NCBI GenBank assembly: GCA_965242775.1
Contig: CBDETI010000010.1
Span: 124,001-188,000, forward strand
Reading direction: 5' to 3'
DNA: 64,000 bases
From: JAWPMT01 sp965242775
GTDB taxonomy: Bacteria > Bacteroidota > Bacteroidia > Cytophagales > Cyclobacteriaceae
The position numbers were made by a program, and so were the translations under genes. Each line of letters starts with the position of its first letter. Within the stretch, counting starts at the first letter, position 1. The notes beneath the pieces were generated by a model. It ran no database searches. It had not been told where the DNA came from and saw nothing but the letters and a program-made list of their open reading frames with translations. Of the stretch, positions 24,525 to 33,432 are shown in pieces.

Positions 24525-25739
24525 ATGCATCAGGTAGCATCATCAATTCCGCAGGCAGAAGCACGCTCCATACTGCATATGGACTTGGATGCATTCTTTG
24601 TAGCTGTCGAATGTTTACGAGATGACAGACTGAAGGGCATTCCGCTGATCATCGGTGGACAAAACGGAAAGGGAGTGGTGACCTCCTGCAGTTACGAAGC
24701 CCGAAAATTTGGTGTGCATTCAGCCATGCCCATGCGGCTGGCCATGCAACTCTGCCCGCATGCCAAGGTAATATCCGGCGACATGGAAGCCTATAGTCAC
24801 TTCTCGCACATAGTAACAGCCATTATTGCTGAAGAGGCCCCGGTATTCGAAAAATCCAGCATTGATGAGTTTTATGTGGATGCAACGGGTCTGGACCGTT
24901 TTTTTGGTACCTACAAATGGGCCATGATGCTGCGAAAGAGAATAAAACAGGAAACAGGTCTGCCGATTTCCATGGGTCTATCAATCAATAAAATGGTAGC
25001 CAAGGTTGCCACCGGAGAAAACAAACCGGATGGTGAAGGGTATGTGCCTCGGGGCGAGCAAGAACAATTTCTGGCTCCCTTGCCGGTCCGAAAAATCCCA
25101 ATGATCGGACCAAAGACCACCCAATTCCTAGCGGAGATGGGAATCACCCACGTGCACCTCTTGCGACAAATGCCATTGAGTCTCCTGGAGAAGGCCTTTG
25201 GCATCAACGGTCGTGAACTTTGGCGCCGAGCCAGGGGTATCGATCACAGTCCGGTTCATTCATTTTCTGAGCGTAAATCCATGTCAACCGAATGTACTTT
25301 CGGTCAATCAATGGACGTGATCCAATTGCAAAGCATGCTCACAGCTATGGTTGAAAAACTTTGCCACAAGCTACGAGAGGAGAATTGGCTTACTTCCTGT
25401 GTCACCGTAAAAATTCGCTACACCAACTTCGATACGGAAACCAGGCAAAAACACATCCCCTACACTAGTTCCGATCGCTATATTATCACGGAAGTCACCA
25501 GTCTGTTCGAAAGACTTTTTACACGCAGAATGCAACTGCGACTAGTAGGTGTACGATTAAGCAATCTGGTTCACGGCAATTATCAAATCAATCTTTTCGA
25601 GGACACTGCTGAAAGCATCAACCTCTACCAAGCCATGGATAAGATCAAAACACTACATGGCCCTCACAGTATTGTTCGCGCCTCTACCATTGGCCTGGAC
25701 AAACGGATAAGGACTGATACTAATGCGTTCCAGGGATAG
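24525..25739 (+). CDS. dinB: DNA polymerase IV (Y-family translesion polymerase)
   Basis: The 404-residue enzyme shows the Y-family motifs: HMDLDAFFVAVE (Asp20, Asp22), YEARKFGVHSAMP, and SSIDEFYVDAT (Asp114, Glu115). Further on are the LSINKMVAKVATGENKPDG block and helix-hairpin-helix GPKTTQFLAEMGI. Near the C-terminus QINLF is a fit to the beta-clamp binding motif. It copies past damaged bases with low fidelity. The gene diverges from the S24 repressor unit across a short region with candidate operators, suggesting damage control of expression. Confidence 0.96.
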   Translation: MHQVASSIPQAEARSILHMDLDAFFVAVECLRDDRLKGIPLIIGGQNGKGVVTSCSYEARKFGVHSAMPMRLAMQLCPHAKVISGDMEAYSHFSHIVTAIIAEEAPVFEKSSIDEFYVDATGLDRFFGTYKWAMMLRKRIKQETGLPISMGLSINKMVAKVATGENKPDGEGYVPRGEQEQFLAPLPVRKIPMIGPKTTQFLAEMGITHVHLLRQMPLSLLEKAFGINGRELWRRARGIDHSPVHSFSERKSMSTECTFGQSMDVIQLQSMLTAMVEKLCHKLREENWLTSCVTVKIRYTNFDTETRQKHIPYTSSDRYIITEVTSLFERLFTRRMQLRLVGVRLSNLVHGNYQINLFEDTAESINLYQAMDKIKTLHGPHSIVRASTIGLDKRIRTDTNAFQG

Positions 25740-25913
25740 GAAAATCTCTTTCTGCTTGCCTTCTACTCAATGATGAGCCTTCAACATTCCTCTTGACATT
25801 TCGCAAATGGCGCAAATACCCTTACAATCACTTACGAAAATCAATTTGCAAAGCAGTCAAAGCATCAATTATTTCACTGAAACGAAAATAGGAGTTCACT
25901 CACCATTGTAATT

Positions 25914-26471
25914 TTGAAAACGACTTCAACCCTTGTCCTGGTTATGGTTTTTTTCCTCGGGCACGGATACGCGCAAATCGCGGAATCACCTATTATAATA
26001 CCACCAAAAGAGGTAACGCCTTTAAACAAGAATTCGATCTACACCAATGTCTCGCCCCTCCTCTTGTATGTGGGTACCAACATTAACTACGAACGTATTT
26101 TGAAACAGGGCCTTTGGAACAGTAGTGTTTCCGTTGTTTCGAAAATAGGAGTTGGTACATTCTCATCCTGGGTAACGAGCGGTATCTATTCACTTGCTCA
26201 GGTTGGCTTATTGACCGGGAAACGAAAACATCACTTGGAATTGAGCGCGGGCATCAATGTATTCCACCCGGGTATTGAGTCATATGGAGGCAAAATATAC
26301 TTTTCTGATGACCGTGTGGGTGATCCTGCTCCAGGACATCCTTTCTCCGGAAATATTGGTTGGAGATTCCAGCCCCCGAAAACCTCAAATCGTAAATTCA
26401 ACTTCCTGTTCAGAGCCGGAATAGGTCTTCCGGATTTGGCCTACATCGGAATTGGTTTCGCCTTCTTATGA
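25914..26471 (+). CDS. small outer-membrane or periplasmic protein, unknown function
   Basis: The 185-residue frame starts at TTG (no nearby ATG). A signal peptide ends HGYAQ. The mature part has alternating aromatic and small residues in strand-like blocks (VSPLLLYVGTNINYERIL, WVTSGIYSLAQVGLL, HHLELSAGINVF) and ends in FLFRAGIGLPDLAYIGIGFAFL. The pattern is that of a small eight-strand outer-membrane barrel, common in Bacteroidota. It stands alone, 174 bases after dinB. Function not recognised. Confidence 0.65.
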   Translation: MKTTSTLVLVMVFFLGHGYAQIAESPIIIPPKEVTPLNKNSIYTNVSPLLLYVGTNINYERILKQGLWNSSVSVVSKIGVGTFSSWVTSGIYSLAQVGLLTGKRKHHLELSAGINVFHPGIESYGGKIYFSDDRVGDPAPGHPFSGNIGWRFQPPKTSNRKFNFLFRAGIGLPDLAYIGIGFAFL

Positions 26472-26486
26472 ACAGGACGTCTATTG

Positions 26487-27902
26487 CTAAGAACGTTTGG
26501 TACGCCCTAATATGGCAATGATGAAACCGACAATCAGAATGGGTATAAAGGACTCAAAACCCAATAACCAGCTTTCGGGTAACCAATCGTAATAAAACGC
26601 TAGAAGCAGACCCTCACCCGCTACAACAGAAGCAATGGCAAATGGAGGTTTAATACCTCCAAGTCGGACGATCATGAAGGTTAACGGAAAAAGTACAGCC
26701 AGCCCGGCAAAGGCGAGCTTTCCCATATCAAAGATCGTAGCAAAAGGATGAAGTGCAATCAACAGGCCTATAACGGCGAACACCGCAACTCCCAAGCGGC
26801 CGATCCAAACCTCTCTCTCAAAACTCAACTTCTTGCCACTGAGTGGTAGAACGAAATCTCTGGTGACGATGGTCCCCAACGACAATAGTTGAGAATCCAG
26901 GGTAGACATGAATGCCGCAATGGCTCCTACCATCACGAGTGCAGAAAACCATTCGTGACTGTGGGCTATCAGCATCTGCGGCAAAATTTGATCTGCTTCT
27001 CGACCAGTCAAACCGGGAAAGCTCAGGTGGCCCAGAACCCCAATAATGACGGGGAACAGGGAGATTATCAGTGGAATGGCGCAATAAAGCCACGTAGACT
27101 TTTTCAAGTGTTCTTCGTCTTTTGCAATGTAAAAACGCATGAAAAGCTGTGGGAACATTGGAATACAAAAGATCCAGAAAATCATCAGGCTGAACCACTT
27201 CTGCGGGGAATAGTGTCCCCGAGACCCTTCGATGGCAAAAAGTCCAGGTTTCATGGCAAAAACCTCCCTGTTGGCCGCACTCAGGCCTCCTAACTTATAA
27301 CTGATCCACCCCACAGCGGCAAGCATAAAAACGACAACCAAAATACCCTGCTTGAGGTCTGTCCTGGCCACGCTGTGCATACCCCCGATAAGCACATAGA
27401 CAATGGTAACCAGGGTCAGTAGGCTAGCGGCCAGCAGGTAGGGCACTTGCCCGTTTGTCAGGCTTTCCAATAGGTACCCTCCTCCCACAATTTGCAAAGA
27501 CAGGTAGGGCAAAGTAAAAATCACCATAACAGCTCCGAACAAATAACTCAGGGGTCTGCTTCCGGTTTCGCCAAATATCAGTTCCGCTGGTGTAATGTAT
27601 CCTTTGGCCTTGCCAAGCCTCCACACCCTCGCGCCAATCAGGTAGAAACTGGTGCCGGCCAGGCCTGTTCCCAAAGCCATAATGGTGTAATGCCCATAGC
27701 CAATGCGATAGGCCTCTCCTGCAAAACCTAAGAAATAGAAGGCGCTGAAGTTAGTCGCAAGTATTGTAAAAAACAGGGATACGGTTTTGAGGTTTCTATT
27801 AGCCAGAAAATAGGATTCAGGAGTTTTCCCCATGCCTTTTGTACCGATAAGGCTGCCCCAGAAAGTGAACGCCAGGTATACCACCAGAATGACGTAAATC
27901 AT
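26487..27902 (-). CDS. sodium:solute symporter (SSS family)
   Basis: The 471-residue protein has about 13 membrane helices and typical SSS features: ESYFLANRNLK near the start, FSAFYFLGFAGEAYRIGYG, and IGGMHSVARTDLKQ. It also has IAAFMSTLDSQLLSLGTIVTRD (sodium-site region). These proteins couple sodium entry to uptake of sugars, carboxylates, amino acids or similar. The substrate cannot be told from sequence. It follows a small membrane protein by 2 bases, a pairing often seen with SSS carriers. Confidence 0.9.
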   Translation of the reverse strand: MIYVILVVYLAFTFWGSLIGTKGMGKTPESYFLANRNLKTVSLFFTILATNFSAFYFLGFAGEAYRIGYGHYTIMALGTGLAGTSFYLIGARVWRLGKAKGYITPAELIFGETGSRPLSYLFGAVMVIFTLPYLSLQIVGGGYLLESLTNGQVPYLLAASLLTLVTIVYVLIGGMHSVARTDLKQGILVVVFMLAAVGWISYKLGGLSAANREVFAMKPGLFAIEGSRGHYSPQKWFSLMIFWIFCIPMFPQLFMRFYIAKDEEHLKKSTWLYCAIPLIISLFPVIIGVLGHLSFPGLTGREADQILPQMLIAHSHEWFSALVMVGAIAAFMSTLDSQLLSLGTIVTRDFVLPLSGKKLSFEREVWIGRLGVAVFAVIGLLIALHPFATIFDMGKLAFAGLAVLFPLTFMIVRLGGIKPPFAIASVVAGEGLLLAFYYDWLPESWLLGFESFIPILIVGFIIAILGRTKRS

Positions 27903-27904
27903 AG

Positions 27905-28120
27905 CTAGTCTTTTCTAGTTCCCCAATAATGTCGCATGAAGAAGTAAAGCGTCGCGACAAATGCCATATGAATAAGCATATACACCCACAACCAGTTGGG
28001 AAAGCCAAGTAGTCCTGGTTGGTCAGAATACCTAATAAATAGATTGCTCTGGGTACTTAAGATCAAAAGCAAAAACAGCAACCCCCAAAAACCAGGAGAT
28101 CGCCAATAATTTCTCAACAT
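27905..28120 (-). CDS. small two-helix membrane protein, SSS partner
   Basis: The 71-residue protein has two helices (GFWGLLFLLLILST and WLWVYMLIHMAFVATLYFFM) with a short loop, and ends in charged residues. Small membrane proteins of this kind (DUF3311-like) are often encoded directly before SSS transporters and may be accessory subunits. It lies 2 bases upstream of the symporter gene. Confidence 0.7.
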   Translation of the reverse strand: MLRNYWRSPGFWGLLFLLLILSTQSNLFIRYSDQPGLLGFPNWLWVYMLIHMAFVATLYFFMRHYWGTRKD

Positions 28121-28207
28121 ATACTTCCTAATTTACCAAAAGGTGGCAAAGCCATGATCAAGATAGGCAATCACGGCATTTTACAACTAATGGCTCTAGA
28201 GGGGAAA

Positions 28208-29065
28208 TTACCTGGCTGGAAAATATCGAAAATCTTCAAACCACTCCCGCAAACGGTTGGGCCAACCTTTTAGGGAAACCAACTCCGAACGCGTACCCAT
28301 GTTGAAGGCATGGTCTCCTTTACCATACAGGTGCATTTCAACCGGAACATTGGCATCTCTGTATAATCGCATAATTTGAATGATCGTCTCTGAGCAGCAC
28401 TCGTCATTGTTTGAAGCAACAAGAAAGGCCGGAGGTGCGTCTTCAGGCACGGATACGCCAGGGATAAAAAGTGGGCCGGGATACACCTGAACCAAAAAAT
28501 CGGGTCGAAAACTTAGTCCATCGATAGCATCGGAATTACTTTTTGTATCCTCTTCCTCAAAAGCCAACATCGAAGCTACCTCACCTCCAGCAGAGAAACC
28601 CATCACCCCTACTCGATTTGGGTTGAATCCAAAAGTCCCCGCTTGCTGCCGAACCATTCTTATTCCCCTCCTCGCATCTTGCCTGACATGTTCAAACGTA
28701 TAGTCGGATCCATCCTCCCTCACAAGGCGGTATTTCAGAACGAATACGGTGAATCCCCAATTGGTCAAGAAATTCGCCGCACGCTTACCTTCACTATTGT
28801 AAACCAATGCCCGATGACCTCCCCCCGGCAATACCAAGATTGCCGCACCATTGGGATTGTCAGGCTTGAAAACGGTGAGATTGGGATTATGAATGTTTTT
28901 GACCCACCAATCTTTGGCGCTTTCGGGTTCATCTTTTCGGTTTTCGAAACCAGGTGCCCCCTGTTCCCACAATGGGATCACCTGCGCCCGGCAGGATTGA
29001 ATCTGGAAGAAACCGATCAAAGAAACGGCGGCAAAGATGTGTAGGTAGGAAAATAGAAATTTCAT
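28208..29065 (-). CDS. secreted alpha/beta hydrolase (esterase/acetylesterase-like)
   Basis: The 285-residue protein has a signal sequence (about 1-27, with a possible lipobox FFQIQSC). The hydrolase core has the oxyanion segment LVLPGGGHRALV, nucleophile motif GFSAGGEVAS, an Asp region near VASNNDECC, and His in GKGDHAFNMG. That triad fits the BD-FAE/acetyl-xylan esterase-like group (xylanase-associated family). It starts with IPLWEQGAPGFEN, seen in many periplasmic Bacteroidota esterases. It probably removes ester groups from carbohydrate; no polysaccharide locus is adjacent. Confidence 0.82.
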   Translation of the reverse strand: MKFLFSYLHIFAAVSLIGFFQIQSCRAQVIPLWEQGAPGFENRKDEPESAKDWWVKNIHNPNLTVFKPDNPNGAAILVLPGGGHRALVYNSEGKRAANFLTNWGFTVFVLKYRLVREDGSDYTFEHVRQDARRGIRMVRQQAGTFGFNPNRVGVMGFSAGGEVASMLAFEEEDTKSNSDAIDGLSFRPDFLVQVYPGPLFIPGVSVPEDAPPAFLVASNNDECCSETIIQIMRLYRDANVPVEMHLYGKGDHAFNMGTRSELVSLKGWPNRLREWFEDFRYFPAR

Positions 29066-29177
29066 TATACCGAATTAATAGACGCATATTAAGGCCTATC
29101 GTGGGTTGTGTTGGCGGGTTGAGTGGCTAATTGCAAGGGTAATTGATCCAAAACCCAATCCGTCATCGCAAAGGTGA

Positions 29178-29978
29178 TCACCTGTGACCTGATCTTGCTT
29201 TCGATTTGGCTGTGACCTCCGAATACCTGGCTTCAAAATCGGGGCTTTCCGTTTTCATCCACCGGTCCCAAAAAGTAAAGTAAAGTCCGAAATTGTATCG
29301 AAATCGCTGATGGTGCTGGTCATGATGCGTTGCCCCTATCACCCATTTGCTCAGCCTGTTACGCGCCCACCAGTGAGGAAACATCTCAAATCCGACGTGA
29401 TTGATGGTCCCGGATAATGTCATGATCAAAAGAAGTAAGAAAAGACCGTAGACATGCAGTGGAATAATCAGCGTGAGGACAGGAATAATGATGGCCTGCA
29501 ACACCGATTCTATTGGATGGAAACTAAAAGAAGTCAGCGCAGAAGTATGGAGGCTATCGTGGTGTGTTTTATGTATCCATCGATAAACAGCAGGTTTGTG
29601 CATCCAGCGGTGAAGCCAATAGTAGTAGGTTTCATGAACCAACAGGTAAAGCGCAATCGATACAGGGAAATACCACAACGGATAGTCAGACCAACCCGGA
29701 TACAATTTCGCCCAGCCCTTTTGCCAAAATATGACCATGGCGGATCCAGATAAGGCAAATATCAGGGAAGTAATCATGGAATAGCCCATTTCCCTCCATA
29801 TCTGACCTGACTTGAGTTGATGTGCATGCAGCCATTGTTTTTGGAAGAAATTTCGAATGACCCAGTGACAGGTGCCAGAGAACACCAGGTACCGAATAAA
29901 GATTACCACAAAAATGATGGTACTCAATTGGAGAAAATGCAACCAATTACTGAAATCTGTCTCAAGTAGTGTCGACAT
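29178..29978 (-). CDS. fatty acid hydroxylase/sterol desaturase superfamily protein
   Basis: From the ATG at 29978 the protein has 266 residues, four or more helices, and the histidine boxes of the di-iron membrane family: HETYYYWLHRWMH, HKTHHDSLH, NHVGFEMFPHWW and ATHHDQHHQRF. Members hydroxylate or desaturate lipids such as fatty acids, sterols or carotenoids in the membrane. The substrate is unknown. Two GTG codons just upstream (29981, 29984) are alternative starts. It is transcribed alone, opposite the barrel gene at 30037. Confidence 0.88.
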   Translation of the reverse strand: MSTLLETDFSNWLHFLQLSTIIFVVIFIRYLVFSGTCHWVIRNFFQKQWLHAHQLKSGQIWREMGYSMITSLIFALSGSAMVIFWQKGWAKLYPGWSDYPLWYFPVSIALYLLVHETYYYWLHRWMHKPAVYRWIHKTHHDSLHTSALTSFSFHPIESVLQAIIIPVLTLIIPLHVYGLFLLLLIMTLSGTINHVGFEMFPHWWARNRLSKWVIGATHHDQHHQRFRYNFGLYFTFWDRWMKTESPDFEARYSEVTAKSKARSGHR

Positions 29979-30036
29979 CACCACAAAAATGCGATATTGG
30001 GGTTCGAGAAAATAACATCTGCTACAGCCTTAAGTT

Positions 30037-31218
30037 TTGACAAATTCACGAAAGCATCTCTATTCATGCTGCATTTTAGTACTTCTCCTAGCCCCTCTGG
30101 CGGTTGTAGCCCAGGAAAAAAATAGTCGTAAAAAGTCCTTTTGGGCTAACCTCGACAGTATTCGTGCGGCCAAGGTAGAACTAGGCCAATCACTTTTTAC
30201 TCCATTTGTGGCACCCGCATTTTCGCCGGAATTAGGTTTTTTGATATCCGGTGGTGGATTGTATTCTTTCCAGGTCCAGCGAGAAAACCCTATTGTGGAG
30301 CGGTCATCTGTCCCTTTCGCCTTCGGGGTTAGTAGCAATGGATCGGTACAATTCAATGGACGACTGACACTATACGGAAAAAACGACAACATCCGCGCCA
30401 GTGGAGCCATTTGGTACAAAAAAATGCCAGACAACTATTTTGGCGTAGGATATGACAAAGCCAGAAATACCAACCTCTCCGACTCAACAACGGAATACAA
30501 TCGCAAGTGGCTCCAGTTTTATTATCAATTGGTCAAGCGATTTGGCAAGCACCTGTTCTATGGAGGAATATTGGATATCAACCGTACCACGGCGAAGGAA
30601 ACCAGCGCATTCATGGAAGCGGACCCCTATGTTCAGCGATTTGGCAGGATCAGTAAAAATGCCGGGTTCGGGGTTTCAATTCAATACGATAGTCGGGACT
30701 TGATCGTCAATGCCTATCGGGGTGTATTCCTGGATATGAACCTTGTGACCTATGGCCGTTTTTTTGGAGGGGTGAATCGATATGAAGTACTTAACCTCGA
30801 TTACCGGCAATACCAACAGGTTTCAGCGAAGCGTCAGGTCCTGGCCTGGCAACTGCGTTTTAGGCACACATTCCGTGATGCTCCCTGGCCAGAGCTGTCA
30901 CAGCTGGGTACTCCGTTCGACCTGCGCGGCTATCGTTGGGGCAGGTTTAGGGACGAGGCCATGCTCTTTGGTATTGTGGAGTACCGACACATGTTTGGTG
31001 AAGCCACCGAAAAATTCAGTTTCAAGGATCGCGCAGGTTTTGTCACATGGCTTGGGACCGGCAGTATCGGGACCACTGTGACTGATTTCAAAAAATGGCT
31101 ACCAAATGCAGGGATAGGATTTCGTTTTGAGACAGAACCCCGAATGAACATCCGGTTTGATTACGGCTTTGGCATCGACTCCCAGTTCTTCTATATCTCG
31201 TTCAATGAAGCTTTCTAA
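30037..31218 (+). CDS. BamA/TamA-like outer-membrane barrel protein
   Basis: The 393-residue protein starts at TTG with a signal peptide ending AVVAQ. The body is strand-rich and contains GFGVSIQYDSRDLIVNAYRG, typical of Omp85 surface-antigen barrels. The GTPFDLRGYRWGRFRDEAML block is the lid-lock-like RGYxxGRF. It ends in a phenylalanine-rich C-terminus (FFYISFNEAF). No POTRA domains are present, so it is not BamA itself and resembles the short Omp85/patatin-type group. The role may be outer-membrane transport or assembly; no partner gene is adjacent. Confidence 0.82.
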   Translation: MTNSRKHLYSCCILVLLLAPLAVVAQEKNSRKKSFWANLDSIRAAKVELGQSLFTPFVAPAFSPELGFLISGGGLYSFQVQRENPIVERSSVPFAFGVSSNGSVQFNGRLTLYGKNDNIRASGAIWYKKMPDNYFGVGYDKARNTNLSDSTTEYNRKWLQFYYQLVKRFGKHLFYGGILDINRTTAKETSAFMEADPYVQRFGRISKNAGFGVSIQYDSRDLIVNAYRGVFLDMNLVTYGRFFGGVNRYEVLNLDYRQYQQVSAKRQVLAWQLRFRHTFRDAPWPELSQLGTPFDLRGYRWGRFRDEAMLFGIVEYRHMFGEATEKFSFKDRAGFVTWLGTGSIGTTVTDFKKWLPNAGIGFRFETEPRMNIRFDYGFGIDSQFFYISFNEAF

Positions 31219-31311
31219 CCGTTAAAAGCAAATCATTCCCGATCAGCGAATCCTATTACCCTTCCTGTACCTGAAAGTGTATTTTTATAGGAACAGCTAG
31301 GATTTTTTTAC

Positions 31312-33393
31312 ATGTCACTATTTTCTAACCTCAGCATCCGGGTGAAGCTTGGAGCTGTACTTGTGCTCTTCGCACTCACGTCAATATCTAACTTACTGAT
31401 TATCAGCGAATTTAAGGAGAGAGAGAAACTCGACTCTCAAGTCATTAATGTTGCTGGCAGGCAGCGAATGCTTTCTCAGCAGATTGCCTTCTTCGCCATC
31501 CTGGCAAAAAACGGTCAAACTGGCTACAGGGATTCATTGGAGCATGCTCTTTCCAGGTGTCAGGAATCCCTACAGGTACTACAGAAAGGTGGAAAAGTAC
31601 CGGGAATGGAAAACCTTATACTTCCCGCCGCACCAGCAGAAATGACTCAGCAATTTCAAACACTCAATGAGCTCTGGCTGGTCTATCAGGAACAGGTATT
31701 AGATCAACTTCAACTAGATGATCCGGAAGATCTTGGGCGCCAATCAAGTGCTATGTTGCAGGCTTTTGACAACCTGGCGCAAGGTTTTGTTGCACAGAAC
31801 AATCAAAAGCAATCTGCCCTGCGGCAAATATTGATTTTTCTCTTTGTTGTCAATCTGGCCACAGTAGCTTTGGCACTTTTTGTCATTAGAAAGCACATAT
31901 TGCTCCCACTCAAACACTTAAACTATCACATTCATCAGTTGTCACGAGGAAAACTTGGCAACATCTCAACTAATGGTGCTCAAGACGAATTGGGCCGGGC
32001 AGCACATCAATTGTACAACCTGGACAACAACCTTCAAAAGATCGCGTCTTTCGCGTCTGACATAAACAATGGCTACCTGGAAACGAGCTACCAGCCCATC
32101 AGCGAAGACGATGCCGTAGGCAAAGCCCTTCTGAACATGAAGGAAAACATCAAACAGGTCATTGGAGATACTCAGGAGGTGATATTAGAGGCCGGCACAA
32201 AAGGTAGATTCGATATTCCCGTCCCAATTACATCCAAAATGGGCGCCTGGAAGGAAATCTCGGGCTCGCTGGAACAGTTGCTTACCTCCTTCGCCTATCC
32301 CATGAACTTACTGGGTCAACTCAGCAAATCCTTGTCCGAAGGCGATTTTTCTTACCAGTTCCCGGCCGATGCACAAGGCCAGATCAGGGACTTACTTGAA
32401 AATTTCCAGCTGTCGACAGGAAAGCTTTCCGGGCTTCTCCTGGAGATTCAGGAAAGTGCATATTTCATGGAATCCTCAAGCAGTGATTTTGTGCAAGCCA
32501 GCGAGGAAATGAATGTGAATACCACGGAAATATCGCGTGCGATCGAAGAAATAAGTCGCGGAGCACAGACACAATTGTCCAAAATTGATATCTCAGCACA
32601 AAAGTTGGAATTGTTGCTGAAGACATCCAGCGAGATGGACGAGCGCTCCAAAAATATTAGGGAAGCTGCAAAAAAGGGTGCAGATGATGGTGCAAAGGGA
32701 ACTGAAGCTGTGGCGGCCATCAGGGGTAACATGGAAGAAATATCTCAGTTTTCCGATCAGGCAGCTGGTGCCATGTCTTCTCTGAAGACCATGTCCACAG
32801 AGATCACAGGCATGCTCAATATCATCAAAGAGATCGCTTCTCAAACCAACCTGCTCTCTCTCAACGCAGCCATTGAAGCCGCACAGGCCGGAGATGCCGG
32901 CCGAGGGTTCTCAATAGTTGCCGGAGAGATCAGAAAATTGGCGGAGAGGTCCAAAGGCGCTACCAAAGAAATAGAGATGCTCATAGCTTCGGTAAAACAG
33001 GACACCTCAAAAACTACAGAGGTAATTGAACAACTTTCAGGCAAGGTAACTGAGGGGATCAAGTCCTCGCAACAAGCATCAGATGTTTTCGAAAATATGG
33101 CCCAATCTTCCAAAAAGATACTTTCTTCGGCAGAAGAAATCATGCAATCGACTATTCAGCAAAATGAAGGCATACAGGAAATTGTAGCTAATTCGGAAGA
33201 AATACTGGTTGTGGCAGAAGAAACGGCGGCAGGGTCCGAGCAGGTGGCAAGCTCTGCTACCGAACTGGCCAGTGGCATGGCTAGTTTCAATGAACAATCC
33301 AAGGCACTCACAGAGGTGGCTGATACATTGAAAGGAAAAATCGGGGCATTCAAATTGCGGAACGAGAATTTAGTAGAATTAGAAACCGCATAA
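31312..33393 (+). CDS. methyl-accepting chemotaxis protein with PilJ-type sensor
   Basis: The 693-residue receptor has a first helix (about 12-30), a PilJ/NarX-like periplasmic domain with INVAGRQRMLSQQIAFFA, a second helix (about 172-192), then HAMP-like segments (about 195-375). The signalling hairpin contains EIASQTNLLSLNAAIEAAQA, GRGFSIVAGEIRKLAERS, about residues 500-550. PilJ-type receptors are linked to type IV pilus or surface-sensing systems in other bacteria. No CheA, CheW, CheR or CheB is in the window. It stands 39 bases before dnaE2 but with no sign of functional coupling. Confidence 0.93.
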   Translation: MSLFSNLSIRVKLGAVLVLFALTSISNLLIISEFKEREKLDSQVINVAGRQRMLSQQIAFFAILAKNGQTGYRDSLEHALSRCQESLQVLQKGGKVPGMENLILPAAPAEMTQQFQTLNELWLVYQEQVLDQLQLDDPEDLGRQSSAMLQAFDNLAQGFVAQNNQKQSALRQILIFLFVVNLATVALALFVIRKHILLPLKHLNYHIHQLSRGKLGNISTNGAQDELGRAAHQLYNLDNNLQKIASFASDINNGYLETSYQPISEDDAVGKALLNMKENIKQVIGDTQEVILEAGTKGRFDIPVPITSKMGAWKEISGSLEQLLTSFAYPMNLLGQLSKSLSEGDFSYQFPADAQGQIRDLLENFQLSTGKLSGLLLEIQESAYFMESSSSDFVQASEEMNVNTTEISRAIEEISRGAQTQLSKIDISAQKLELLLKTSSEMDERSKNIREAAKKGADDGAKGTEAVAAIRGNMEEISQFSDQAAGAMSSLKTMSTEITGMLNIIKEIASQTNLLSLNAAIEAAQAGDAGRGFSIVAGEIRKLAERSKGATKEIEMLIASVKQDTSKTTEVIEQLSGKVTEGIKSSQQASDVFENMAQSSKKILSSAEEIMQSTIQQNEGIQEIVANSEEILVVAEETAAGSEQVASSATELASGMASFNEQSKALTEVADTLKGKIGAFKLRNENLVELETA

Positions 33394-33404
33394 AGCCAAT
33401 AAAA

Positions 33405-33432
33405 TTAGTATTTTAGCTAAAAATATTAGCTA
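33405..33432 (+). promoter_or_regulatory. candidate dnaE2 promoter with TTAG repeats
   Basis: TATTTTAG (33409-33416) fits the -7 box and repeats the box before dinB. TTAGT (33405-33409), TTAGCTAA (33413-33420, palindromic) and TTAGCTA (33426-33432) are packed in 28 bases right before the dnaE2 start. The same half-site appears in the repressor promoter region. Confidence 0.4.
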
